A stretch of 64,000 bases of DNA. It comes from Mycolicibacter heraklionensis (GTDB lineage Bacteria > Actinomycetota > Actinomycetes > Mycobacteriales > Mycobacteriaceae). The notes under the pieces are model-generated. The model searched no databases and was not told where the DNA came from. It saw only the letters and a program-made list of their open reading frames with translations. Shown here in pieces: positions 6,815 through 15,430 of this stretch (position 1 is the first letter of the stretch; the number at the start of each line of letters is the position of its first letter). The translations under genes were made by a program, and so were the position numbers. The stretch lies in assembly GCF_001021505.1 (NCBI RefSeq), contig NZ_LDPO01000007.1, positions 62,001-126,000 of the forward strand, given 5' to 3'.

Positions 6815-9150
6815 GCGCTCGGCTGACTCGGGTTCACCGTGACGCTGATGGTGCCGGCGCCGGCGTTGGACTCGATGACCAGCACCGAGGCGTTGGCCGC
6901 CGAGACGACGTGGCCGCCGGTGACACTGACCTGGTAGCCGTTCGGGAACTGGATCTCCGGGATGGAGATCTTGGTCTCCGAACCGGCGCCGAAGCTGCCC
7001 GAGCCGTCGGCCATCGCCGTGGAGTAGCTGAATGAGAAGACTCCGTTAGAGAACGACCACGCGTTCGGGACTCCGGCGATCACCTGCGGGTACGGCTGGG
7101 CCAGCGCCGCCACGATGGGCTCGTCGACGTTGTCGCCAGTCGGCGGCAGGTTGGTGTCGTGCACCAGCGAGCCCGCCTCGTTGGTGTAGCCCCAGTACAG
7201 CCAACCGAACATGTGCGGGTTGATCGAGTTCAGCTGGCTGACGATGGTGGGGACGTTGTGGGTGGCACCGAACTCGGTGACCACCGCGGGAACGTCGTAG
7301 CGGTCGATGTAGCGCTGGGCGCCTTCCATCATCATCCCGTCCCAGAGCGAGCATCCGGTGGCGGTGCCACCGCCCAGGGCGTCGAAGATGCAGTAGTCGT
7401 GGAATGCGAACACGGTGTTGTCGTCGTCGACCGGGCCCAGGTTGGTGCCCGCGGTCGCGTTGCCGAACAGCACATTCGGCTCGTAGTACACCGTGGTGGT
7501 CGAGTCGACCGACCGGATCGCCGAGGTCACCTGGTCGTAGAACGGCGTCAGCGTCTCGCGGTCGAAGGAGGGGAAGCCGAGGAAGCTGGTCAGCCACGGC
7601 GAGCCGGGCCACGGCTCGTTCATGATCTCGTAGCCGGCCACGCCGGGGGTGCCGCCCAGGTAGTCGGCGACGGTCTGCCACATCCGGGCGTAGGAGTTCT
7701 GCAGCCCGATGTCGTCCACCTTCTGGTTGGTCCAGAACGCATCCCAGGCCTGGTTCTGCGCGGGGTTGAGGGCGTAGGCGAACGGGAACGCGAAGCTGGT
7801 GTCGTTGTCGCTCGGGTTGAACAGGGTGGCCCAGTCCGGGGCGCCGTGGCCACCGATCTGCTCGTTGTAGAGGTCCTGGTGCATGTCGATGACGCTGACG
7901 ATGCCGTGTGCCTTGAGAGTCTCGATGGTGTCCTTGACCGACTCCAGGTAAGCGAAGTCGTACACCCCGGGCTGCGGCTCGATCTCCGACCAGTAGACCC
8001 CCAGCCGCACCGCGGTGAAGCCGTTGGCGGCCAGGAATGCGGCGTCGTCGTCGCCGAAGCCGTCGCCGCCGGGTGTGAGCGGAGGCGACTTGTACACCTG
8101 GTTGACGCCCTGCAGGATGACCACCCGGCCGTCGATGTCGACGATCCAATTGCCGGCGGTGCCGAGTTCTGCCGCAGCCCTTGCCGGGGCGCCCTCCAGC
8201 GTGCCGAAGTGGCCCACCGCGCCGTGGGTGCCCATCGAGCCGGCGAGGCCGCCGGCCCCGCCCAGGGCCGGCAGGTCGCCCTGACTTTGGTAGACGCCGT
8301 TGCCGGCATCTCCGCCATCACCGCCGCTGCCGAACCACATCGAGCCGTTGCCGCCGTCACCGCCGTTGCCGCCGAGGTGACTGCCGTCGCCGCCGTCGCC
8401 CCCGGCACCGCCGATGCCCAGCATCCACCCGATCCCGGCGCCGCCGGCGCCACCGATGCCACCGTTCACGCCGTCGCCGCCGGCACCGCCGGCGCCGCCC
8501 ACACCCATGTACCAACCGCCGGCCCCGCCGACGCCACCGGCACCGCCCTCGCCGCCGTCGCCACCGGCGCCGCCGTTGCCGAAGAACCCGGCCGCGCCCC
8601 CGGCACCGCCGACGCCGTTGACCTCGGTGTTGTCCCAGCCGGCCCCGCCATCACCGAACAACCAGCCGCCCGCGCCACCAGCGGCCGACTCCGCCGTACC
8701 GGCCGCGCCGTCGCCGAGCATCAGGCCCAGCCCCAGCGCCTCGCTGACCTGGTTGGCCCCGTCGACGATCGGCGCCGTCCAGGAGCTGTTGACCAGCCAA
8801 TCGATACCGGTGTACAGCGGGGTGTAGACCCAGTTGTTCATCAACGTCGTCGGGTCCGGGAGGACGAAGCCCGGCGACGCCACCGCTGCCCCAGCCAGCA
8901 CGTCATCCCAGTGGGCCGGGTCGAAAAACGCGTTCCATGCCGCCGGACTGAACACCGCATCCCAGTCCAGCCCGCCGGTAGTCGCATCCGCAAACGGCGC
9001 CAGCGCCAGGTCGAACACGTCGTCGAAGCCCTCGGCCGACGCCACCGGCGCCGGGGCCAGCGGGGTCATGCTGAGAGCCAGAAACGCCCCCACTGCCGTA
9101 CTCAGCCCGACTACCCGACGGTTCCGCTTCGTGCTGCACTGACGAGTCAT
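6811..9150 (-). CDS. Secreted GH5 glycosidase (endoglycoceramidase-like) with PGRS-like Gly-rich linker
   Basis: This 779-aa protein has an N-terminal signal peptide (about 1-39, ending ASA). A non-repetitive 40-155 segment follows, then a Gly-Gly-Ala/Asp repeat at about 156-310 typical of PE_PGRS proteins, then a GH5 barrel at about 333-690. The acid/base is Glu512 in the NEP motif, the nucleophile is Glu626 in VTEFG, and FHDY lies at 583-586. The last about 85 residues look like the beta-sandwich C-terminal domain of endoglycoceramidases. There is no PE domain, so the Gly-rich repeat rides on an ordinary Sec signal. Predicted substrate is a glycolipid or beta-glucan outside the cell, and the exact substrate is unknown. 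Confidence 0.87.
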   Translation of the reverse strand: MTRQCSTKRNRRVVGLSTAVGAFLALSMTPLAPAPVASAEGFDDVFDLALAPFADATTGGLDWDAVFSPAAWNAFFDPAHWDDVLAGAAVASPGFVLPDPTTLMNNWVYTPLYTGIDWLVNSSWTAPIVDGANQVSEALGLGLMLGDGAAGTAESAAGGAGGWLFGDGGAGWDNTEVNGVGGAGGAAGFFGNGGAGGDGGEGGAGGVGGAGGWYMGVGGAGGAGGDGVNGGIGGAGGAGIGWMLGIGGAGGDGGDGSHLGGNGGDGGNGSMWFGSGGDGGDAGNGVYQSQGDLPALGGAGGLAGSMGTHGAVGHFGTLEGAPARAAAELGTAGNWIVDIDGRVVILQGVNQVYKSPPLTPGGDGFGDDDAAFLAANGFTAVRLGVYWSEIEPQPGVYDFAYLESVKDTIETLKAHGIVSVIDMHQDLYNEQIGGHGAPDWATLFNPSDNDTSFAFPFAYALNPAQNQAWDAFWTNQKVDDIGLQNSYARMWQTVADYLGGTPGVAGYEIMNEPWPGSPWLTSFLGFPSFDRETLTPFYDQVTSAIRSVDSTTTVYYEPNVLFGNATAGTNLGPVDDDNTVFAFHDYCIFDALGGGTATGCSLWDGMMMEGAQRYIDRYDVPAVVTEFGATHNVPTIVSQLNSINPHMFGWLYWGYTNEAGSLVHDTNLPPTGDNVDEPIVAALAQPYPQVIAGVPNAWSFSNGVFSFSYSTAMADGSGSFGAGSETKISIPEIQFPNGYQVSVTGGHVVSAANASVLVIESNAGAGTISVTVNPSQPSA

Positions 9151-9344
9151 CTGCGGGTAGACCTCTCTTCATGATCGCGGCGGCGACTGACGTGGCCAAG
9201 ATAACGATTTGTTCGGAAGATTACTAACAAGACCTGAGAAAAATGCGCCTCTACGGCGGTGACCTGCGGCTGTTCGGCGGCCACCAACCGGTTGCGCCGG
9301 CGGCGGAGATCGCCCTGTCGCTGCGCGGTACGTAGATTGGGCGG

Positions 9345-10538
9345 GTGAACGGCGATCGCGGGCCGGGCCAGCCCTGGCACCTTCCACCGCCGCCGCGTCG
9401 GGAGCCGCCACCGCTGCTGTACCGCGACCCCTATGGCCGGCCGGGCTCTGCCGCGCCGCCGCCGCGGGTCGTCCGGCCGCCGGTACCCCACCCCGCACCA
9501 CCTGCTGCAGAATCGCGCCGGCGCCCTGCGCCCCCACCCGCGCCGCGCCCACCAATACCGCGCCCGCCCGCTTCGCGCCGGCGGCGATCCTGGCCGCTCC
9601 GGCTGACGGCGCTCGCTCTGCTGGGTGTCTTGCTCGCCACGGCGGGCCTGGTGGGGGCCGCGGCCTGGCTCGACACCGCGCTGCAACGCACCGTGGCGTT
9701 CTCCGATTACGCCGACCGTCCGGCGCCGGGCCGCGGGACAACATGGCTGTTGGTCGGTACGGACAGCCGCGCCGATCTCACACTCCAGGAGCAGCAGGAC
9801 CTGAGCACGGGTGGCGACATCGGCGACGGGCGCACCGACACGGTGTTGCTCGTCCACCTGCCCGGCCCGGGTTCAGGGTCGCCGGCCACGGTGGTGTCTC
9901 TGCCGCGCGACTCCTACGTCACGGTCCCCGGCTACGGCGAAGACAAGATCAACGCCGCATATACCCTCGGCGGCGCTGCCCTGCTGACCCGGACGGTGGA
10001 GCAGGCCACCGGCTTACGGCTGGACCACTATCTCGAGATCGGATTCGGCGGCTTCGCCGCGCTCGTCGACGCCCTCGGCGGCGTGACCTTGTGCCCGGAC
10101 GAACCGATCGACGACCCCTTGGCCGGGCTGAATCTGCCGGCCGGCTGCCAGCAGCTGGCCGGTGCGGCCGCGCTGGGCTACGTGCGTAGCCGGGCCACGC
10201 CGCGCGCCGACTTGGACCGGATGGCCCACCAGCGACTGTTCCTGTCGGCGCTGCTGGCCCGTATCGCCGATCCGGTCGTTTGGCTCAACCCGCTGCGCTG
10301 GTACGCCGTGCCGCACGCCGCCGCACACGCGGTGACCGTGGACCACGGCTCCGGCGTCGTGGACCTGGCGGCGCTGGGCTGGGCGCTGCGTGGCGCCACC
10401 ACCATGCTGACCGTGCCGATCGGCGAGTTCGTTTACACCGACGTCGGCGACGCGGTGGTGTGGGACCACGCCGAGGCCGCCCAGCTATTCGATGCATTGC
10501 GTCGCGATACACCACCCGCATCGAGCGCCGACAATTGA
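9345..10538 (+). CDS. LytR-CpsA-Psr (LCP) family cell-wall ligase
   Basis: A 397-aa type II membrane protein has a long Pro/Arg-rich cytoplasmic N-terminus (1-82), one membrane helix (about 84-108), and an extracellular LCP domain. The domain shows LVGTDSRADL, DGRTDTVLLVHL and SLPRDSYV, which hold the Asp/Arg residues that bind polyprenyl pyrophosphate. LCP proteins transfer arabinogalactan or other polymers to peptidoglycan in mycobacteria. M. tuberculosis has a short LytR-like gene (Rv3840, from memory) at this position, and this copy appears full length. GTG start. The upstream region is shared divergently with the GH5 gene. Confidence 0.9.
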   Translation: MNGDRGPGQPWHLPPPPRREPPPLLYRDPYGRPGSAAPPPRVVRPPVPHPAPPAAESRRRPAPPPAPRPPIPRPPASRRRRSWPLRLTALALLGVLLATAGLVGAAAWLDTALQRTVAFSDYADRPAPGRGTTWLLVGTDSRADLTLQEQQDLSTGGDIGDGRTDTVLLVHLPGPGSGSPATVVSLPRDSYVTVPGYGEDKINAAYTLGGAALLTRTVEQATGLRLDHYLEIGFGGFAALVDALGGVTLCPDEPIDDPLAGLNLPAGCQQLAGAAALGYVRSRATPRADLDRMAHQRLFLSALLARIADPVVWLNPLRWYAVPHAAAHAVTVDHGSGVVDLAALGWALRGATTMLTVPIGEFVYTDVGDAVVWDHAEAAQLFDALRRDTPPASSADN

Positions 10539-10592
10539 GCCCAACCTAATTTCCACACACGATTACGCAATTTCAGCCTACCCTATCTTTAC

Positions 10593-10611
10593 TTAGGCAA
10601 TGCTGACCTGA
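10593..10611 (+). promoter_or_regulatory. IdeR-type iron box upstream of bfrB
   Basis: TTAGGCAATGCTGACCTGA matches the iron-box consensus at 14 of 19 positions, about 54 nt before the bfrB ATG. In M. tuberculosis IdeR activates bfrB through upstream boxes. The AT-richer stretch 10545-10600 would suit Lsr2/H-NS binding, but no second box is clear. Confidence 0.6.
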
Positions 10612-10664
10612 GTAAGCCTCGCCTTGGATGCAAACCGGTGCTGACCAGGGGTAGCATCGCGTTC

Positions 10665-11201
10665 ATGATCGAGACCGACAGCCATAAGACGAAATTCCAC
10701 GCGCTGCTTCAAGAGCAGATCTACCACGAATTCACCGCGGCGCAGCAATACGTTGCGGTTGCGGTTTATTTCGACGGCGAGGATTTACCAGAATTGGCGA
10801 AGTTCTTTTACGCCCAGGCGGTCGAGGAACGCAACCACGCGATGATGATGGTGCAGTACCTGCTCGACCGCGGCATCCGCGTCGAGATTCCCGGCGTCGA
10901 CGGGGTACGCAACCAGTTCGACGCGGCGCGGGATGCACTGGCACTGACGCTCGAGCAGGAGCGCACCGTCACCGAGCAGATCAGCCGGCTCACCAGCGTC
11001 GCGCGCGATGAGGGCGATCACCTCGGTGACCAGTTCATGCAGTGGTTCCTGCGCGAGCAGGTCGAGGAGGTGGCCCTGATGACCCGGCTGCTACGGGTCG
11101 CCGACCGCGCGGGGCACAATCTGTTCGAATTGGAGACCTTCATCGCACGCGAGATCACGGTGGGCCAAGAGAGCGGCGCGCCGCGTATCGCCGGCGGGTA
11201 A
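10665..11201 (+). CDS. bfrB: Ferritin BfrB
   Basis: This 178-aa four-helix ferritin stores iron as a 24-mer in the cytoplasm. Ferroxidase ligands Glu22, Glu55 and His58 are visible (HEF at 21-23; EERNH at 54-58), with the second Glu pair in the third and fourth helices. There is no haem-binding Met in the bacterioferritin position, so it is the haem-free ferritin type. ATG 10665 was chosen because it gives the family start MIETDSHKTKFHALLQEQ and the usual length. A GTG 27 nt upstream is not needed. Expression is likely IdeR-activated. Confidence 0.96.
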   Translation: MIETDSHKTKFHALLQEQIYHEFTAAQQYVAVAVYFDGEDLPELAKFFYAQAVEERNHAMMMVQYLLDRGIRVEIPGVDGVRNQFDAARDALALTLEQERTVTEQISRLTSVARDEGDHLGDQFMQWFLREQVEEVALMTRLLRVADRAGHNLFELETFIAREITVGQESGAPRIAGG

Positions 11202-11217
11202 ACCCCTCGCCCGCCGA

Positions 11218-12033
11218 TCAGCCCGCCCGTAACCGCGCCTTGGTTCGGGCGGGCTGATTCGTCGCTATCCACGCGACCCCGATATCCCTACAGAAGTCGA
11301 CGTCCTCGTTGCGGTCGACGGTCCAGCAGTACAGCGCGCGGCCCCGCGCGGCGGCCTGGTCCACCAACTCCGGATGTTCCCGCAGCGTGTCGATCGACGG
11401 ACCGATCGCGGTGGCACCGACGGTCGTCGCCGCGCCGCCACCCAGATAACGGGCACCCGACCCGAGCAGGACCGTCGGGAGCAGGGGCGCGGCCCGGCGA
11501 ATCCGCCATACCGCCGCCGCGGAGAACGACATGACCACCGCCCGCGACCGTGAAGCCGATGCCGGCGCGGCGAGCCCAAATCGATGCAGCAGTGCGAGCA
11601 CCTCGCGCTCGACCATCGAGCCGTATCGCACCGGATGTTTGGTCTCGATGAAGATCTTCACCGGCCGGTGCCAGTCCAGAACCAGCGCAACCAGCGCGTC
11701 GAGAGTGAGCAGGCCGGTGTCGCCGATTCCGGCGCCCTCCGGCGAACCGGTCTGCCCATTGCGGTGCCACCCGCCGTAGTCGAGGCGCTGCAGTTGCGAC
11801 AGCGTCATCTCGCTGACCACCCCGGCCCCACTGGAGGTCCGGTCCACCCGACGATCGTGCACGCAGACCAGGTGACCGTCACTGGTCAGCCGTACATCGC
11901 ACTCGACGCCGTCAGCCCCCTCCTGCAACGCCAAGTCGTAGGCGGCCAGGGTGTGTTCCGGGCGGTCGATGGAGGCACCCCGGTGTGCGACCACGAACGG
12001 GTGTTCCGAGACGACATCACCGGCCGGTGTCAT
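11218..12033 (-). CDS. glpQ1: Glycerophosphodiester phosphodiesterase
   Basis: A 271-aa GDPD-family TIM barrel hydrolyses glycerophosphodiesters to glycerol-3-phosphate and an alcohol. The signature is VAHRGASIDRPEHTLAAYDL, followed by GADGVECDVRLTSDG with the metal-binding Glu/Asp, then CVHDRRVDRT with the second His. No signal peptide is seen from the chosen ATG (12033), so it is probably cytoplasmic. A longer frame upstream runs into the neighbouring gene and is not used. It lies 4 bp after the DUF4328 gene, forming an operon as in Rv3843c-Rv3842c. Confidence 0.94.
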   Translation of the reverse strand: MTPAGDVVSEHPFVVAHRGASIDRPEHTLAAYDLALQEGADGVECDVRLTSDGHLVCVHDRRVDRTSSGAGVVSEMTLSQLQRLDYGGWHRNGQTGSPEGAGIGDTGLLTLDALVALVLDWHRPVKIFIETKHPVRYGSMVEREVLALLHRFGLAAPASASRSRAVVMSFSAAAVWRIRRAAPLLPTVLLGSGARYLGGGAATTVGATAIGPSIDTLREHPELVDQAAARGRALYCWTVDRNEDVDFCRDIGVAWIATNQPARTKARLRAG

Positions 12034-12037
12034 GGGC

Positions 12038-13117
12038 TTATGCTGCCGGTTCCCGCCCGTCGGACTCAAGAGCCGGGGCCGGTGTCGTGGCTTCTTCCGG
12101 CATCGGTGCGCCTGCCGGAGCCGGTGGCGACACGGCGGCGGTGTCGCGGCCATCGGCCACCACCACCCAATGGTGGGCGGGCCGGCCCATCGATCGTCGC
12201 TCGAATCCTTCGACCACCCGGGCCGCAGTCACCACGGCCGCCAGGCCGAGCAGGTACGCCACCACGGTCGCCACCATGTTGTTGGCAATGGCCTGGGCCC
12301 CGTCGGCCCAACTGGTGGCGGTGGCGAAGATCGCGGCGGCAGTGCTGGCCGCCCACACGGCCCACCACACCACGATGGGTTTGCGCAGCCGTTCCAGCCG
12401 GTCCTCCCGCTTGGCCAGCTCCATGACAAAGACCGGCGCCCAGGCCAGGTTGACTACCGGCACCAGGCATCCGGCCCATACCGCCCAGGCCGGGCGCGAC
12501 TCGGGCAGACGCAATCGGGCGAAGGTCACCGAACGACGGGCGAGCAGCCACCTGGTCAGCACCACGGCACAGACGACCACCGCGGCGATCGCGGCAAGTC
12601 CGGCCAGCCGGCCCAGCCACACCGCGCCGCCGGCGATCAGGGGATTCAGCAGCCGGGTGCGATTGACGATCATCAACACATAGATCAAGACGTGCACCAG
12701 GGCCGCGACGCCCAGCGCGGCAATCGCGGCACCCAGCGTCTTCTCCAGCGAGCGCGCGGTGGGCGCCGGCCGCTCCCCGGGCTTCGACTGTGCCGCAGCG
12801 CGAATCGGCCCGCCCATCAGGGTCCAGCGCGGCATCACCGAGTAGCGCGGGGTGGGCCCGAGCGGGCGCCGCTGGGGTGGCTGCGGAGGCGGCGGACCGG
12901 GCCGCACCGCGATCCAGCGGTATCCGGGCCCCAGCCGCGGCGGCGCCTGCCCGGATGCCGCCGGCGGCGCGGGGGGCCCGGGTTGGGTCCACTGCAACTC
13001 GGCTTCTTGCTCGGGTGTCAGCGGCGCCCACAGCGCACCGTTGCAGCGTGGGCACCAGGCCCGCTGGCGGTCGCGCACGTTCCACCGCGTGTTGCAGCGG
13101 GAACACACCTGGATCAC
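12038..13117 (-). CDS. DUF4328 multi-pass membrane protein with zinc-ribbon N-terminus (Rv3843c-like)
   Basis: A 359-aa protein starts with a CxxC...CxxC zinc ribbon (MIQVCSRCNTRW, then WCPRCNGALW). A Pro-rich linker follows to about residue 130, then four to five membrane helices of the DUF4328 domain, and an acidic Pro/Ala-rich tail. It is co-transcribed with glpQ1 (4-bp gap). Function is unknown, and an envelope or lipid-related role is only suggested by the partner. ATG at 13115-13117. Confidence 0.85.
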   Translation of the reverse strand: MIQVCSRCNTRWNVRDRQRAWCPRCNGALWAPLTPEQEAELQWTQPGPPAPPAASGQAPPRLGPGYRWIAVRPGPPPPQPPQRRPLGPTPRYSVMPRWTLMGGPIRAAAQSKPGERPAPTARSLEKTLGAAIAALGVAALVHVLIYVLMIVNRTRLLNPLIAGGAVWLGRLAGLAAIAAVVVCAVVLTRWLLARRSVTFARLRLPESRPAWAVWAGCLVPVVNLAWAPVFVMELAKREDRLERLRKPIVVWWAVWAASTAAAIFATATSWADGAQAIANNMVATVVAYLLGLAAVVTAARVVEGFERRSMGRPAHHWVVVADGRDTAAVSPPAPAGAPMPEEATTPAPALESDGREPAA

Positions 13118-13230
13118 CGCACCAGCCTAGCGGCGAGCGCAAGGTCGGCGAAGCCGCCGCCGGAGCGTCCGGCGAACGGCGTCAAAGACGTTCCACACGG
13201 CCGCCTCGGCACCCGGGCAGCTACTACCGG

Positions 13231-13329
13231 CTATCCACAGTTTCCACAGGTTTATCCACACACCCATCGACAGCCGCACGCGGGGTGATGTGCTTGTTAC
13301 ATGCCGTAAGACGCATCGGTTGTGGATAA
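13231..13329. promoter_or_regulatory. Cluster of DnaA-box-like 9-mers
   Basis: Within 99 bp there are CTATCCACA (13231-13239), GTTTCCACA (13240-13248), a perfect TTATCCACA (13252-13260) and its perfect reverse TGTGGATAA (13321-13329). A further partial TTTCCACTGG lies near 13470. The block sits in the gene-poor interval between the DUF4328 gene and sodA. It has no dnaA/dnaN neighbours, so it is not the main origin. A DnaA-titration or DnaA-regulated promoter site is possible. The rest of 13330-13584 shows no gene. Confidence 0.45.
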
Positions 13330-13584
13330 CGCAGCATCGTCGAAGCGAACCGACTAACAACGTCGAGCGAAATCGCTTGATCGGCTAAGCAGCCGCCTGC
13401 GGCCCGCGCTCCGCGGCCGGCATCGCCGGGATCGCATCGGTGCAGGTAAGTCGGGTTATCCCGTCGAATTTTTCCACTGGATAGACAAAGCGCTATGATC
13501 GCCGTCACAGACCTGATGTGATGCGTCTCACGGGGGTGGGCCGCACGGTGAAGTTGGGGGAACCGGGATGTATGGGGTAGGGGA

Positions 13585-13743
13585 ATGACGGCAGGACCGA
13601 TCGGACCCGGACCCGTCGCAACGGCGTCGGGCTGGCATTCGGGATCGTCCACCTACAAGCGCGCCTACCTGTTGGCGTCGCTGCGCGCCGGAGTGATCGC
13701 CCTGGTGCTGCTGACATTCCTGCTGGTGCTCGTCCTGGCCTGA
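13585..13743 (+). CDS. Short single-pass membrane protein (52 aa)
   Basis: ATG 13585 to TGA 13741-13743 encodes 52 residues. A hydrophilic Gly/Pro/Ser N-terminus is followed by a Tyr-Lys-Arg turn and a strong C-terminal helix (GVIALVLLTFLLVLVLA). The GGGGTAGGGGA just upstream could be the ribosome site. A mini-ORF from ATG 13569 overlaps its start. No homologue is recognised. Third-position GC is high (GCC, GTG, CTG), as in real genes here. It could be a membrane regulator or a toxin-like peptide, but neither is shown. Confidence 0.5.
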   Translation: MTAGPIGPGPVATASGWHSGSSTYKRAYLLASLRAGVIALVLLTFLLVLVLA

Positions 13744-13952
13744 ACCACGGCCCGTCGGCCGAGGTCGGCCGACGCCGCGCGATAGCCCGTCCCGTTGTTG
13801 CGGTACACCTGGCGTTGGAGCAATGTGGTTGAAGGTGGCCCTATCGCACCGCGACCGCGGTGGGAATGGGGTGCCGCTAGACCGTCAACGCTTGTCGACA
13901 ATGATCAACGGTGATCGACACCGGATCAGTACTGACCGAAGGAAGGAACCCC

Positions 13953-14573
13953 GTGGCCGACTACACCTTGCCGGACTTGGACTGGGATTACGGAGCCCTT
14001 GAGCCGCACATCTCGGGTCAGATCAACGAACTGCACCACAGCAAGCACCACGCCGCCTACGTGTCCGGCGCCAACTCCGCACTGGAGAAGCTCGCGGAGG
14101 CTCGGGCCAACGACGACCACGGCGCGATCTTCTTGAACGAGAAGAACCTGGCGTTCCACCTCGGCGGACACGTCAACCACTCGATCTGGTGGAAGAACCT
14201 GTCCCCCAACGGCGGTGACAAGCCGACGGGCGAACTGGCCGCGGCCATCGACGACGCGTTCGGATCGTTCGACAAGTTCCGTGCGCAGTTCACCGCGGCC
14301 GCCAACGGCCTGCAGGGCTCGGGCTGGGCGGTGCTCGGCTACGACACCCTCGGCGGGAAACTGCTGACCTTCCAGCTCTACGACCAGCAGGCCAACGTGC
14401 CGCTGGGCATCATCCCGCTGCTGCAGGTGGACATGTGGGAGCACGCCTTCTACCTGCAGTACAAGAACGTCAAGGCGGACTACGTCAAGGCGTTCTGGAA
14501 CGTCGTCAACTGGGCCGACGTGCAGTCGCGTTTCGCGGCCGCCACCTCGAAGACTTCGGGGCTGATCTTCTAG
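13953..14573 (+). CDS. sodA: Superoxide dismutase (Fe/Mn family)
   Basis: This 206-aa enzyme dismutates superoxide. Metal ligands are His28, His76, Asp160 and His164 (DMWEH at 160-164). Residue 145 is Gln (LYDQQ), whereas the iron-dependent M. tuberculosis enzyme has His there, so a manganese preference is possible. GTG 13953 is chosen because AAGGAAGGA lies just upstream and the protein then starts MADYTLPDL. No signal peptide is present, although mycobacterial SodA is exported by SecA2 in some species. A strong hairpin follows the stop. Confidence 0.96.
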   Translation: MADYTLPDLDWDYGALEPHISGQINELHHSKHHAAYVSGANSALEKLAEARANDDHGAIFLNEKNLAFHLGGHVNHSIWWKNLSPNGGDKPTGELAAAIDDAFGSFDKFRAQFTAAANGLQGSGWAVLGYDTLGGKLLTFQLYDQQANVPLGIIPLLQVDMWEHAFYLQYKNVKADYVKAFWNVVNWADVQSRFAAATSKTSGLIF

Positions 14574-14588
14574 CCGCACTTCCGGCCG

Positions 14589-14625
14589 AGGTGGGGCGTC
14601 GCGCCGTTGGCGTGGCGCCCCACCT
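14589..14625 (+). terminator. Terminator hairpin after sodA
   Basis: AGGTGGGGCG (14589-14598) pairs with CGCCCCACCT (14616-14625), and part of the 17-nt loop can pair further. TAGTTCTTT follows. The hairpin starts 16 nt after the sodA stop and fits a rho-independent terminator with a weak T-tract. Confidence 0.75.
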
Positions 14626-14771
14626 TAGTTCTTTCACCGTTTCGTTACCCACTCCCGCGCCGTGTCCCCTTGAATCGGCTTTGCGAGTGCCGCATGCTGC
14701 CAGACAACCCACCCGCTGAAATGCGAGCAGGCGAGTCAGCCAACAAGCCAAAATGTCGCGGAGGGTGCGCG

Positions 14772-15308
14772 ATGGAGACGACAGGGTCCGGCCGGGCGAT
14801 CGAAGTCGCCCCATTTCACTCCCGCGGCGAGCTGCACGGATTCGTGGTCTTCGGCCGCTGGCCTGATTCGACCAAGGAATGGACCCAGCTGCTCAGCATC
14901 GCGGTCCGCGTCGCTTCGATGCCCGGGTTGCTGCCCACCACAACGGTGTTCGGCACCCACGAAGAACTCCCCGACAACCCGGGCCCCGGCACGGTCGGAT
15001 TGCTGCTGGCCGAGGGCACCGTTACCGGTGAGTCGGCGATCGCACCGGGGTATTTCGCCGGCCGTCAGCCCTCCGCGCTGCTGATGCTGCACCCGCCCTC
15101 GGAGACCATTCCCTCGCTGCCCGAATGTCGGGGCGCGGCTTCCGGATGCGTACTGCTGCCCGGCCTGCCCTACCTGGGCCTGGAGCACCGGGCGGCCTGG
15201 GTCGAAGCCGAATCCGACGGCACCGTCACCTCGATGGTGAGTCGGGTCGGTGTTGACCCGGTCAGCCACCCCGACACCGCGATATTGGCCATGCTGCTTG
15301 CCGCATAA
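14772..15308 (+). CDS. Conserved mycobacterial protein (Rv3847-like)
   Basis: A 178-aa soluble protein without signal peptide or membrane helix. It has an alpha/beta look with a conserved-looking core (HGFVVFGRWPDSTKEW, then LLLAEGTVTGESAIAPGYFA). No domain of known function is recognised. The position between sodA and the TMEM165-type exporter, and the length (Rv3847 is about 177 aa), point to the M. tuberculosis orthologue. ATG 14772 is chosen because upstream codons look non-coding. GGAGGGTGCGCG lies just before it. Confidence 0.78.
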   Translation: METTGSGRAIEVAPFHSRGELHGFVVFGRWPDSTKEWTQLLSIAVRVASMPGLLPTTTVFGTHEELPDNPGPGTVGLLLAEGTVTGESAIAPGYFAGRQPSALLMLHPPSETIPSLPECRGAASGCVLLPGLPYLGLEHRAAWVEAESDGTVTSMVSRVGVDPVSHPDTAILAMLLAA

Positions 15309-15430
15309 GACAATTCGCCCCCAAATGTCCTGTCGCCGGATCCTTGGATTCGGCCAGCCGAAATTCCCTGCCGGCTGGCGGCCGGGCCGGGCAGTCACTA
15401 GCCTCGTCAGCTGACGAAAGGGCGTCCCGC

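Noticed and set aside
7159..9174. 671-codon plus-strand frame opposite the GH5 gene
   Set aside because: Antisense shadow of the Gly-rich repeat and GH5 domain. It has no ribosome site and no recognisable fold.
10611..10629. Second iron box before bfrB
   Set aside because: AGTAAGCCTCGCCTTGG has too few matches to the IdeR consensus.
15309..15430. Manganese (yybP-ykoY) riboswitch before the TMEM165-type gene
   Set aside because: The expected two-stem platform with conserved loops is not visible in this 122-nt leader.
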